A stretch of 25,611 nucleotides of DNA, taken from the NCBI GenBank assembly GCA_031282985.1, contig JAITCR010000093.1, forward strand, positions 1 to 25,611, written 5' to 3'. The notes under the pieces were generated by a model, which was not told the origin of the DNA, made no database searches, and worked only from the letters and a program-made list of their open reading frames with translations. Positions 6,748 through 14,516 of the stretch are shown piece after piece. The translations under genes and the position numbers were made by a program. This DNA is from Nitrososphaerota archaeon (lineage in GTDB: Archaea > Thermoproteota > Bathyarchaeia > Bathyarchaeales > Bathycorpusculaceae). Within the stretch, counting starts at the first letter, position 1. The number at the start of each line of letters is the position of its first letter.

Positions 6748-7878
6748 CTACGGGATTATTTCAGCACCGTTATATTTGACGAAATCAAAATCCGATAAAC
6801 AAATTTTCCCTTGAACTATCAACTGTTTAATGCGAGGAATCTCTACTGAAACATCATCAATAAGTGCTTTAACGGTGTTACAAACTTTTTTGTAATCGTC
6901 CACACTCCATCGTTGAGTAACATTAGCATAGTAACATCTACCACCACACATATTTAAAAACTCACAGTCTGAACAAGGCAGTTGGTTAACAAACACTTTC
7001 TCCAACTTTAAAGGATGTGAATCAGCTATGTGTCCCAGATAATGCTTAGTCATTCCCCACATTGTTGGACACGCAAGAATATAACCATCAGTTTGAATAG
7101 CATAATTCACCCAACCACCCCCACATCGCAAAAAGTTCACCGCTTCATCATGCAACATAGAATACGCTATGCCTAAGATAGGATAAAGCTTCAAAACCGT
7201 GCCCCTCTGCTCCATAGTATCAACCCAAAATTTAACAAGAGCCCTAACACCTGAAATATAATTACTCTCAGACCACTCCACAAAATTACGTCTATGGTAA
7301 TCATTACCCCAAAAACCTGCATTAAGTTGCCAATGAACCGACGTAAAAGGAAACTCTGAATTTTCAAGCAACCATCGAACCTGCTTATAGATATCTGTTT
7401 GTTCCATAACGGTAGCTCTTGCAATTAACTCACCATTGAAGCCGTTTTGTTTTATGAATTTTAGATTTTCAAAAACTTTACGAAAAGTGTCTTTTCCTCT
7501 ATAGTAATCAGTTAAAGTTTCCTCGCCATCAACAGATACAAGTATAGTGTGGAAACGGTTAACATATTTAGAGTCAAGTTTGTCAAGAAGAAGACCATTA
7601 GTCTGCAGCATATACAATTTAGGCTCAATAGTATCCATAATCTGTCTAAGCGACTTCATCTGCAGCAAGGGTTCACCACCATAAAAAGTTAAAACACAAT
7701 CAGGATCTTTGCTACAAAAATTCTTAAGTGAATCAACATCATAAGCAAGACTGCGCGGCAAAGAATAATCTACTTCTAGATCATCACTAAAATCTTCATC
7801 AAAATCATCAAGAGACTCACCAAAACAATAACGACACTGGAGATTACAATCAGTAGCAAGTATCACATGAAAGAACAT
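6748..7878 (-). CDS. Radical SAM/SPASM protein, peptide- or protein-modifying type
   Basis: 376 residues. The radical SAM motif CNLQCRYC (C11, C15, C18) binds the 4Fe-4S cluster that cleaves S-adenosylmethionine. FYGGEPLL is the usual GGE motif, and LQTNGLLL and LVSVDGEE mark later strands of the barrel. After residue 245 come cysteines of a SPASM-type domain: RCGGGW, ACPTMWG, CSDCEFLNMCGGRC and VCNTV, enough for auxiliary clusters. This layout is that of anaerobic maturases and of archaeal 'putative peptide-modifying' radical SAM enzymes of the AF0577/Mhun_1560 kind; the exact subfamily is from memory. No short precursor-peptide gene is visible nearby. It is followed after one base by the HEAT-repeat gene. 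A weak GGTGT site precedes ATG. Confidence 0.85.
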   Translation of the reverse strand: MFFHVILATDCNLQCRYCFGESLDDFDEDFSDDLEVDYSLPRSLAYDVDSLKNFCSKDPDCVLTFYGGEPLLQMKSLRQIMDTIEPKLYMLQTNGLLLDKLDSKYVNRFHTILVSVDGEETLTDYYRGKDTFRKVFENLKFIKQNGFNGELIARATVMEQTDIYKQVRWLLENSEFPFTSVHWQLNAGFWGNDYHRRNFVEWSESNYISGVRALVKFWVDTMEQRGTVLKLYPILGIAYSMLHDEAVNFLRCGGGWVNYAIQTDGYILACPTMWGMTKHYLGHIADSHPLKLEKVFVNQLPCSDCEFLNMCGGRCYYANVTQRWSVDDYKKVCNTVKALIDDVSVEIPRIKQLIVQGKICLSDFDFVKYNGAEIIP

Positions 7879-7996
7879 GCTACACCACTAACACACCAGA
7901 CACTTAAGTATTATCCCACGAAGTTCCATGCTTTCATATGACTTACAGAATTGGCTGTTAACGGTAACATTTACTATTTTTACTGCTTTTTGTTTA

Positions 7997-9286
7997 CTAC
8001 TGCTTCTTTTTTAACTTTTTTTGTGCTTTATCGAGATAAATTTGGAGATCGCTATCTCTCTTGTCTTTTTCTGACAGGGTTTCAGGTGCTAAGTAAAGTG
8101 GAGTAACAGCGATAAAGAGGAAGAGACTGATAAAAAAGAATATCGATGTCAAGTTTATTGCTGAATCTGCAATAAATTGACCAAATAAAACCTGCAGAAA
8201 AGTTGAAAACATGTACGGCAAAAAACCAATCAAAAAGAATTTTTCACTATCTCTTTTGTCAGCTATGTCACCCCATATTGTTAAAAGGAACAGTGTTGTA
8301 AAAGTTCCCCACGCAATACCGTCAACAAGGGTATAGAAAAACAGACCATTCATAGATGAAGGGAATAATCCTAACGTTGCATAACCTAAGCCGAGCATTG
8401 TGAAACCAAGGAATAACAAACGTTTTCGACCAAAATAATCAGCTGCAACACCAAAAAGCACTGCAAAAAGTCCTGCTAAAAAATTTTCCAGTATTGTCAT
8501 TGTAATGATAAGCTCATTATCAAACCCAATGTTTAATGTTGGAAGCGCAAAGTTGTTTACTATTGAAAACATTAACCAAGGAATAAGGTAAAGTATTATT
8601 GAACGCGTTTTTAGTATGCTTTTGTATGAAACGGGTTCTTCTTTGTTAATTTTTACTTCAGAGGGTTTTAGTAACAATATAGCAAGTAATCCTACAAGTT
8701 TCCAAATTGTTAAAACAATGGCTGTGGACGCTGGATTTTGAGCAAATAAAATTACTGGAATAAAACTGATACTGGTGAAGAAAATGATCAAGCCACTTAT
8801 TTTTGCCCGATTAGTGCTTTTTGTGGTGGCAGAATAGTGCCCAGCTAGTACAGGAAAACCAAATCCACAATACAGTCCAACAGTGCCTGAAATAAAGGAA
8901 GCAAGATACAAGGAAACACCTGTTGGAATAAATAGTCTGGGTAAAGAAGGGCCAACAACGTTTGGAATAATAAAGGTAAGGTCAGATAAGAAAGAAGAAT
9001 CAGTTAAGAATGGTAGTAATGATATTAACATACCTGCTGCTATCCAATAAACTATAAATTTGGATCTGTTTTCAATTTTTTGAATTATTTTGGTGCTCAT
9101 AATAGCAGATAAAACAGTAGCTAACAGGTTTATTCCAAAGATGACTACAAGGTTATTGCCTGTAAACCCTAAATTGTTTTTTAGAAAACTAAAAAAGCAC
9201 AAATACCAAACTAGAGCGTTGACTATTAAGATGATGTTGACTACATCATTCTTCGGAATATTCGCCAATTTTGGTCCATTCCGCAT
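7997..9286 (-). CDS. Major facilitator superfamily transporter
   Basis: About 429 residues with roughly twelve hydrophobic helices in two halves separated by a charged loop (KPSEVKINKEEPVSYK near residue 210). The cytoplasmic loop between helices of the second half carries GVAADYFGRKRLLFLG, the MFS signature (G-x-x-A-D-x-x-G-R-K). The C-terminus is a hydrophilic, lysine-rich tail (LDKAQKKLKKKQ). Substrate cannot be told; archaeal relatives are annotated only as MFS. I favour ATG 9286 with AGGTG eight bases upstream; the GTG at 9295 adds three residues. It lies about 120 bases upstream of the radical SAM gene on the same strand, so export of a modified product is possible but speculative. Confidence 0.85.
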   Translation of the reverse strand: MRNGPKLANIPKNDVVNIILIVNALVWYLCFFSFLKNNLGFTGNNLVVIFGINLLATVLSAIMSTKIIQKIENRSKFIVYWIAAGMLISLLPFLTDSSFLSDLTFIIPNVVGPSLPRLFIPTGVSLYLASFISGTVGLYCGFGFPVLAGHYSATTKSTNRAKISGLIIFFTSISFIPVILFAQNPASTAIVLTIWKLVGLLAILLLKPSEVKINKEEPVSYKSILKTRSIILYLIPWLMFSIVNNFALPTLNIGFDNELIITMTILENFLAGLFAVLFGVAADYFGRKRLLFLGFTMLGLGYATLGLFPSSMNGLFFYTLVDGIAWGTFTTLFLLTIWGDIADKRDSEKFFLIGFLPYMFSTFLQVLFGQFIADSAINLTSIFFFISLFLFIAVTPLYLAPETLSEKDKRDSDLQIYLDKAQKKLKKKQ

Positions 9287-10433
9287 AAAAGCCACACCTA
9301 GTTTTATTTAATGCCATCTTAATTAAGATGATGTATCAAAACAGATTATTCTGAAAGCCATTATATCAGACTGCGCAAAAACAAGTTTTAGAACACATTA
9401 ACACATAACGATTCAACAACAGGCAACCATAAACACAAAACAGAACAACAATCATCATAAATATTTAACATTATACGTTATAAAGAAAAATTTAATAAAC
9501 AACAAACAGAACTAACGCCAAAAATCTTAGACCAATACATACCACAAGACAACACCTGCAGAATAATAAACGCCTTCACCCAAACCCTAGACCCAACAAA
9601 AATAGAATACAAATACACAAAACCCAACCCAACAAACAACCGCCCACACAACCTACACATAATGCTAAACCTCTACAACTACAAACACCTCCACCACATA
9701 ACCCCAACCGACACCTACAAGCAAAAACCACCAAACCATAGAAACTATGCAGCCAACAAACCAACAAACCAACAACCCCCCCCCCAACAACAAAACCATA
9801 ACAAACTGCCACTCAGACAACACCAAAACCCTAAAACAAACCTTCCAAGCCTTCACATTAACGCTAAACAACTACGACCCATACAACAAAGAAACAGAAA
9901 CCACCGATGACACCAATTCCACGCAACAACAACCACAAAAACAACCACAACCCCACACCCTAAAAACAAAGATCACCCAAATTGACAAACAAATAACCAA
10001 GCACCTAAACACACCATAGAAAAACGACCGCGAAAAAACAGAGAAGAAAAAACACGAATCTACCCAATCCTCAAGAATATCAAGAACTACTCCAAAAACT
10101 CAAAGACAAAAAAATCAATCTTGAAAAACTCTTAAAAAAGCAGAAAAAAGCAAAACCTTAACCGTTGACCCAGAGCCACGCCTAATGCATAGCGGGAGAT
10201 ACAAGAACCCTCATGTATGCCACAACGCCATAACCACCGTGGATGCGAAACATAAGCATATTGTGAATTTTGAAGTAACTAACCAACCACTAATTTTGGC
10301 ACGTTACAAACTATGTCTGAGAAAAATAAGGAGGTTTTGGGTTAAGCGGTTTACTCATATTGCTGACATGGGGTTTTATGATAGCGTAGACATTGTTACT
10401 TGAAGCAGAGAGGGGTTAGTGTTTGGTTGCTAA

Positions 10434-11910
10434 GGAATTGTTATTAAATAATTTTTGTGGTTTAAATATGAGTTCATGATATGAGAGTTTTCACATTTAG
10501 GGAGATGAAGCGTTTTTTCATAATTTTACTGGTTTTAACGTTTCTTTCTGGGAGACAAATTTTGCATTTTACCATTAATTTCCATCTACTTGTCCACTCG
10601 TGAAAGATATTACGCCACAAATCTCTCTAAACGTGAATACTCTCCATGATATGTTATTGGGTATGAATAGAAAGGACAGACTTGCACTGCAAACTCGCAT
10701 AGAAGCTGTATTGCCAACATTAAATGAATACCAACGACGTCGATATTTAGCTGCGGAAGCAAAAGCAGCCGGACCGGGCGGCATAAGCCTTGTCAGCAGA
10801 CTCTCAGACATCACTCACCCAACCATAGCCACAGGCATAAAAGAACTAAATAACCCAAACACCCAACTGCTGCCCATAGGTAAAAGCCGCAAACCGGGTG
10901 GAGGACGCAAAACAATCCAAAACAACCAACCCAACATACTTAGTGCCCTAAAAGAACTAGTAGATCCTCACACTAAAGGCGACCCCATACAACCCATGCT
11001 TTGGACCAACAAAAGCCTGCGCAGCCTACAAAAAGGCCTAAAAGAACAAGGATACAACGCCTGCTACCGCGTAGTAGGCGTAATGCTAAAAAACTTGGGC
11101 TATGGCCTGCAAGCGGATAAAAAAACCCTAACCGTAAAACCTTCCCATCCTGATCGAAACGCGCAATTTGAATACTTAAACACTCAAACTCTAAAAGCAA
11201 CATCAGCAGGCAATCCTGTACTATCCATTGATGCTAAAAAGAAAGAAAAGTTGGGTAATTTTAAAAATAATGGCCAAACATATCAGAAGTCAAAGTCGCT
11301 TCTTGAGGTGTTGGATCATGATTTTCCCTTGGAGAAGCTTGGGCGGGCTACGCCGTTTAGGGTGTATGATGTTTTTAAGAATCGGGGGTTTGTTAATGTT
11401 GGTTTGAGTGCGGAGACATCAGTGTTTGCGGTTGAGTCTTTGCGTCGGTGGTGGTATGGGGAAGGGTTTTTAGAGTATGCTGATGCGCAAGAAATAGTTT
11501 TGACGTGTGATTGTGGGGGGAGTAATGGGTATCGTAGTCGGTTGTGGAAGTTTGAGCTGCAGAGGTTTGCTGATGAGATTGATCGTAGTGTGAGAGTGTT
11601 GCATTTTCCTCCGGGTACTTCTAAGTGGAATAAGATTGAGCATCGGTTGTTTTCGTTTATTTCTAAGAATTGGCAGGGTATACCTTTGGCGAGTGTGGCG
11701 GTTGTGGTGGCTTTGATTGGAGCTACTAGGACTGAGAAAGGGTTGGCTGTTAGGTGTGTGCTTGATGAATCTATGTATGAAACTGGGCGTGTGGTGTCTG
11801 AGGAGGAGTATTCGTCAATTTCTACAGTTCCTGATGATTTTCACGGTGAATGGAACTACACCATCAACCCAAACAAGAAAAAATTATAAAAATTATTTAG
11901 TAACAATTCC
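10434..11910 (+). mobile_element. ISAzo13-like insertion sequence, apparently complete
   Basis: Terminal inverted repeats: GGAATTGTTATTAAATAATT at the left end and its complement with one mismatch at the right end ending TAACAATTCC. Both sides are flanked by CTAAG on the outer reading (10430-10434 and 11910-11914), so the duplication is TAA with matching neighbours. It sits inside the IS1182 transposase, between the GFYDSVDI and FVYDKVLD segments. It contains one gene occupying nearly all of its 1477 bp. It is the only mobile element in the window with an unbroken transposase. Confidence 0.8.
10600..11889 (+). CDS. ISAzo13-family DDE transposase, intact
   Basis: 429 residues. The N-terminal part (LNEYQRRRYLAAEAKAAGPG, PTIATGIKEL, RKPGGGRK) is a DNA-binding helix-turn-helix region typical of this family. 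The catalytic core is complete: LSIDAKKKEKLGNFK supplies Asp211, LTCDCGGSNGYRSRLWK supplies Asp304, and PPGTSKWNKIEHRLFSF supplies Glu347. The C-terminus FHGEWNYTINP is also characteristic. The GTG at 10600 has no clear ribosome binding site; ATG 10651 or 10663 are alternatives. Codon use changes in mid-gene: before about 11250 third positions are mostly C or A, after it mostly T or G. It probably also recognises the ends of the short element at 12181, whose terminal repeats are close to its own. Confidence 0.85.
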   Translation: MKDITPQISLNVNTLHDMLLGMNRKDRLALQTRIEAVLPTLNEYQRRRYLAAEAKAAGPGGISLVSRLSDITHPTIATGIKELNNPNTQLLPIGKSRKPGGGRKTIQNNQPNILSALKELVDPHTKGDPIQPMLWTNKSLRSLQKGLKEQGYNACYRVVGVMLKNLGYGLQADKKTLTVKPSHPDRNAQFEYLNTQTLKATSAGNPVLSIDAKKKEKLGNFKNNGQTYQKSKSLLEVLDHDFPLEKLGRATPFRVYDVFKNRGFVNVGLSAETSVFAVESLRRWWYGEGFLEYADAQEIVLTCDCGGSNGYRSRLWKFELQRFADEIDRSVRVLHFPPGTSKWNKIEHRLFSFISKNWQGIPLASVAVVVALIGATRTEKGLAVRCVLDESMYETGRVVSEEEYSSISTVPDDFHGEWNYTINPNKKKL

Positions 11911-11913
11911 TAA
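11911..11913. repeat. Target duplication TAA of the ISAzo13-like element (right copy)
   Basis: TAA here matches TAA at 10431-10433 on the left side. The bases around both copies extend the match to CTAAG. The same trinucleotide flanks the two MITE-like elements further right. Confidence 0.65.
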
Positions 11914-12180
11914 GCCTAAGGCGGTGGGTCTAGGAAGGGTGTGGCGTTTAGTTTTGAACGATTTGTTTATGACAAAGTGTTGGATTGTCATGTTTGTCCG
12001 GCTGGGCAGCAGCTGGGTTTTAGGGTTTACGGCATCAAAATGGTGGGGAGTATCGGTTGTATGGGAATGTTTTGGCTTGTGAGTGTGTTTGAAGTGAGAG
12101 TTGTGTATCAAGATGTCGCATCGGATGGTTTTTCGGTCGTCTTATCAGGATACTTTGGATGTTGTTGATTGGTGTACTAA

Positions 12181-12268
12181 GGAACTGTGCATAAATAACT
12201 TGCACTCGTAAAATGGAATTACACGAGCTTTCAGCAAAAAGAAGTGCACATTATTTTCGCACAGTTCC
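12181..12268. mobile_element. 88-bp MITE-like element related to the ISAzo13-like element
   Basis: Ends are GGAACTGTGC and GCACAGTTCC, extending with mismatches to about 26 bp of inverted repeat. TAA lies on both sides (12178-12180 and 12269-12271), or CTAAG if the neighbouring bases are counted. It has no coding capacity. Its end GGAACTGTGCATAAATAACT matches the ISAzo13-like end GGAATTGTTATTAAATAATT at most positions, so that transposase is the likely mover. Taking it out with one CTAAG restores an open frame reading DWCTKSGRLLYW across the junction. Confidence 0.8.
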
Positions 12269-12350
12269 TAAGAGTGGTCGGTTGCTTTATTGGATGCTTT
12301 CTTGGATTGTGGAGCATTCGTTTGGTGTTGTGAAGAGTGTTTGGGTTTAA

Positions 12351-12620
12351 GAACCTGTCCTCAATATTTTTAAAAAAAAATATTTGGTGAAACAAGAAAA
12401 TAACGTTATATTTCATTTTAATTGTGTTTTATGCAATGTTAATGATGCTAAATTATGTGTATCATCACAATTAATGTTAAACAGGGCAAACAAAACATAT
12501 TTTGTAAATAAACAATATAAGAAGAAAAAATATTACAAAATAACCGTGACTATTGAAGAATATAGGCCATTACAACATAAACAATTGCGTTATTCAGCAA
12601 TTATTATTGAGGACAGGTTC
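12351..12620. mobile_element. 270-bp MITE-like element with 16-bp perfect inverted repeats
   Basis: GAACCTGTCCTCAATA at the left end and its exact complement at the right end, with TAA on both sides (12348-12350 and 12621-12623). The inside is very AT-rich and has no convincing gene. It interrupts the IS1182 transposase shortly after the VEHSFG motif; the frame resumes unchanged after it. The end sequence differs from the 88-bp element beyond the first bases, so a different transposase, perhaps of IS5 type, is more likely. Confidence 0.75.
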
Positions 12621-12939
12621 TAAGTTGTTTTTGTGTCGGGTTTGGTGAAGGTGATGGGTGTGGTACCTTGGGTTTTTTTGTGTATAATTTTAGGCGTGTT
12701 TTTAATGTTTTTGGGCTAATAGGGCGGGTTTGGCGGCTGTTTTTGGTTTGTAAATCGTGTTTGGGTTGTTTTTGTCTTTTTTTGGGCGGGTTTAAAAGAC
12801 TGTTCTGAAAATTCGGCAGAAATCACGTTACGGGTATCGTAAAATTATTTTCGTTTTTGCGCAGTCTGATATACGAATTTTTCTGTTGACTATAGCAACA
12901 TGAGAAAAATTTTACTATGTGCTGGTTGTTTATGTTGTC

Positions 12940-13508
12940 ATGCCAAAGCCAATTACTATTGAGAAAAGAGAAAAAATAATCAAACATAAGCAGAACAATG
13001 AAAAAGAAGTTGATATCGCACATTTGCTCTTTGTTAGTGAAAGTTCTGTGACAAAACTTTGGGCGCTATATCGTAAAACAGGTTCTTGGACACCAAAATA
13101 TGAAAACTGCGGCCGAAAACCCACTCTAAACGACACTCAAACAACCCAAATTAAAACTGAAATAGAAAAAAACCCAGACACCACCCTCTTAGAATTAATT
13201 GAAAAATACCACTTACCCATATCAGAATCAGGCCTTAGCCGTGTGTTTAAAAAACTTGGACTAACGTTTAAAAAAAGACACACCATGCAAACCAGCAAAA
13301 ACGAGACGACATAGTAGTCAAAGAACGCGTTAGCTGGCAAGAACTACAAAAAACTTTAGAGGTGGGGCAGCTTGTTTTCCTTGATGAATGCGGCATTAAT
13401 TTAGCTCTAACTCGTCTGTACAGCTAGGGTGAGAAGCACATGCGCGTTGAGGATTATGTGCCTGATGCCCGCTTTGAACGTTCATCTATAGACCGCCTCG
13501 ATAATTAG
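12940..13508 (+). pseudogene. IS630-family transposase remnant, truncated and frameshifted
   Basis: From ATG 12940 a helix-turn-helix N-terminus is clear: KPITIEKREKIIKHKQNNEK, VSESSVTKLWALYRKTGSW, then a second domain LLELIEKYHLPISESGLSRV with KKLGLTFKKR. The frame shifts at about 13285. The next frame reads KERVSWQELQKTLEVGQLVF, then LDECGINLALTRLYS, with the first catalytic aspartate in LDE, then an in-frame TAG and EKHMRVEDYVPDARFERSS. It ends at 13508 where the convergent IS5 remnant begins, so the second half including the last catalytic residues is missing. The IS5 insertion probably cut it. Confidence 0.7.
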
Positions 13509-14339
13509 TTTCTGTTTTCAAAGTTGATTATGCCACAAATCAAAACAATTCACAACTCAAACCATCTCCTACGATTACGATACCTATTAACCACAATTTC
13601 AAACACTTTAACTCTTGCATAAAGATACTCAACTAAAATCCTTACACACACAAAACGCCAATTCTCCACTTTCTCCACAGCAAACAACACCACCCTTAGG
13701 TCTCTTCTCAGAAATACAACTGTTCTTGTGTAACTTTAAAATCCCCTGATAACCCCTACCCATTAACCTCAATACACCCAAAACCACCCACCAACACTAA
13801 CCTCGTAGAACATAAAATCATGCATCTACTCTCCGCATGAGCAGTACAAATTATCTCACGGATTTTAGCATTAACAATTAACTGCGTTTTTAGTGTGTGA
13901 CGTTCCTTTTTACCCGAGCAATAGGCACGTTGGTTTTTTTGGGACACTCCACTGGACTCTTAGTCACATCGACTAACGCGATTTCTATTTCCGGATGCTC
14001 TAAGAGAGCCCCTCGTCCCAGCAAACTGAATTTCTTACTTTTAGCCAAAGAATTCTCCACCCAGACAATCACATCATGGGTTGTGGCTTCACCTACTTGG
14101 AATTCTATACTTAACTCTAGTTGGGTGACGTATTGCCGCCAGTATTTAAGAGCCATAAAGAGCATGTCCTGTATGGAGAGTTTGGCGTGTCTGCCTCGGC
14201 GTTTATGTTTAGCTTGGTAGGCAAGTGTTAAAATTTCAATCATAACTTCAAAGGTTTGTTTTTTTACTCCAATTACCTGTTTAAAATTCACATCACTTAA
14301 CTCTAAGGCTTTTTCATACCGATCCAAACTACCAAACAC
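13505..14339 (-). pseudogene. IS5-family transposase remnant, full length but with several frameshifts
   Basis: On minus from 14339 the first 149 codons show the helix-turn-helix front of an IS5-type transposase (ALKYWRQYVTQLELSIEFQV, VWVENSLAKSKKFSLLG) and then IEIALVDVTKSPVECPKK with the first catalytic aspartate. A shift near 13940 leads to YCSGKKERHTLKTQLIVNA and EIICTAH, another to HDFMFYEVSVGGW, then GYQGILKLHKNSCI with the GYQG motif. A last frame reads VRILVEYLYARVKVFEI, VNRYRNRRRWFEL and LICGIINFE, the end of the family. At least three shifts and several stops make it inactive. Its end overlaps the IS630 remnant by four bases. Confidence 0.7.
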
Positions 14340-14382
14340 CGATTAACCCCTCTCTATACACAAAATAAACACAACCCAACTA

Positions 14383-14392
14383 TTTATAAATA
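14383..14392 (+). promoter_or_regulatory. TATA box of leuS
   Basis: TTTATAAATA is a near-ideal archaeal TATA box. The usual 22-27 base spacing puts the transcript start near 14410-14415, giving leuS a leader of roughly 100 bases. That start would fall just inside the short upstream ORF. Confidence 0.5.
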
Positions 14393-14405
14393 CCGAGGAG
14401 GTCTA

Positions 14406-14516
14406 ATGAAAAAGAGATGCCAAATAAGCAAGACAACAAGTGCATTGTTAGATTATCAAGGCATGAATCGGAGCAAAAGTCTTAATAGTTTAGGTTTTAC
14501 TCAACAGGTTTTATGA
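14406..14516 (+). CDS. Short upstream ORF overlapping the leuS start
   Basis: 36 codons beginning at ATG 14406 five bases after a strong GAGGAGGT, ending in TGA that overlaps the leuS ATG (ATGA at 14513-14516). Five of the 36 residues are leucine. The strong site, tight overlap and leucine content suggest a leader peptide coupling leuS translation to leucine supply. Against this, the TATA box at 14383 would start the transcript after the ribosome binding site. The sequence resembles no family I know. Confidence 0.35.
   Translation: MKKRCQISKTTSALLDYQGMNRSKSLNSLGFTQQVL

Larger units (their letters stand above)
9461..12719 (+). pseudogene. Transposase of the IS1182-family element, interrupted and frameshifted
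   Basis: Reading across the insertions and several indels gives the family's landmarks in order. These are LTPKILDQYIPQDNTCRIIN (N-terminal region, about 9512), NLHIMLNLYNYKHL (degenerate RxLLKLxLYGY motif), LKQTFQAFTLTLNNY, then LTVDPEPRLMHSG and TVDAKHKHIVNFEVTNQ around 10165-10290, and HIADMGFYDSVDI before the first insertion. After it come FVYDKVLDCHVCPAGQQLGF with cysteines of the zinc segment, RMVFRSSYQDTLDVVDW, IVEHSFGVVKSVW (the catalytic glutamate motif VEHxFG) and a final LVKVMGVVPWVFLCI. No start codon is left; the frame opens after TAA at 9458-9460. Inactive. Confidence 0.75.
9362..12873 (+). mobile_element. IS1182-family element, carrying three nested insertions
   Basis: The ends are a perfect 21-bp inverted repeat: TATATCAGACTGCGCAAAAA plus one C at 9362-9382, and its complement at 12853-12873. 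Between them lie pieces of one IS1182-type transposase, in order and on the plus strand, interrupted at 10434, 12181 and 12351. Removing the three inserted elements with one copy of each flanking TAA leaves about 1.67 kb, the usual size for this family. No clear target duplication outside the repeats was found. The left half is AC-rich and the right half GT-rich. Confidence 0.8.

Noticed and set aside
9480..10000. CA- and CAA-rich text that looks repetitive, considered as CRISPR or a tandem repeat
   Set aside because: No regularly spaced repeat unit exists; it is low-complexity coding remnant.
9576..10019. Several open frames on both strands in a very AC-rich stretch
   Set aside because: They are side effects of biased composition; the only family-like reading is the broken IS1182-type transposase on plus.
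12384..12623. A 79-codon frame inside the 270-bp element
   Set aside because: It runs through the terminal inverted repeat, has no ribosome binding site and resembles no protein; the region fits a non-coding MITE.
12876..12913. Imperfect hairpin AATTTTTCTGTTG / CAACATGAGAAAAATT just outside the IS1182 right end
   Set aside because: It could be an element end or a terminator, but the stem is imperfect and no matching copy was found in the window.
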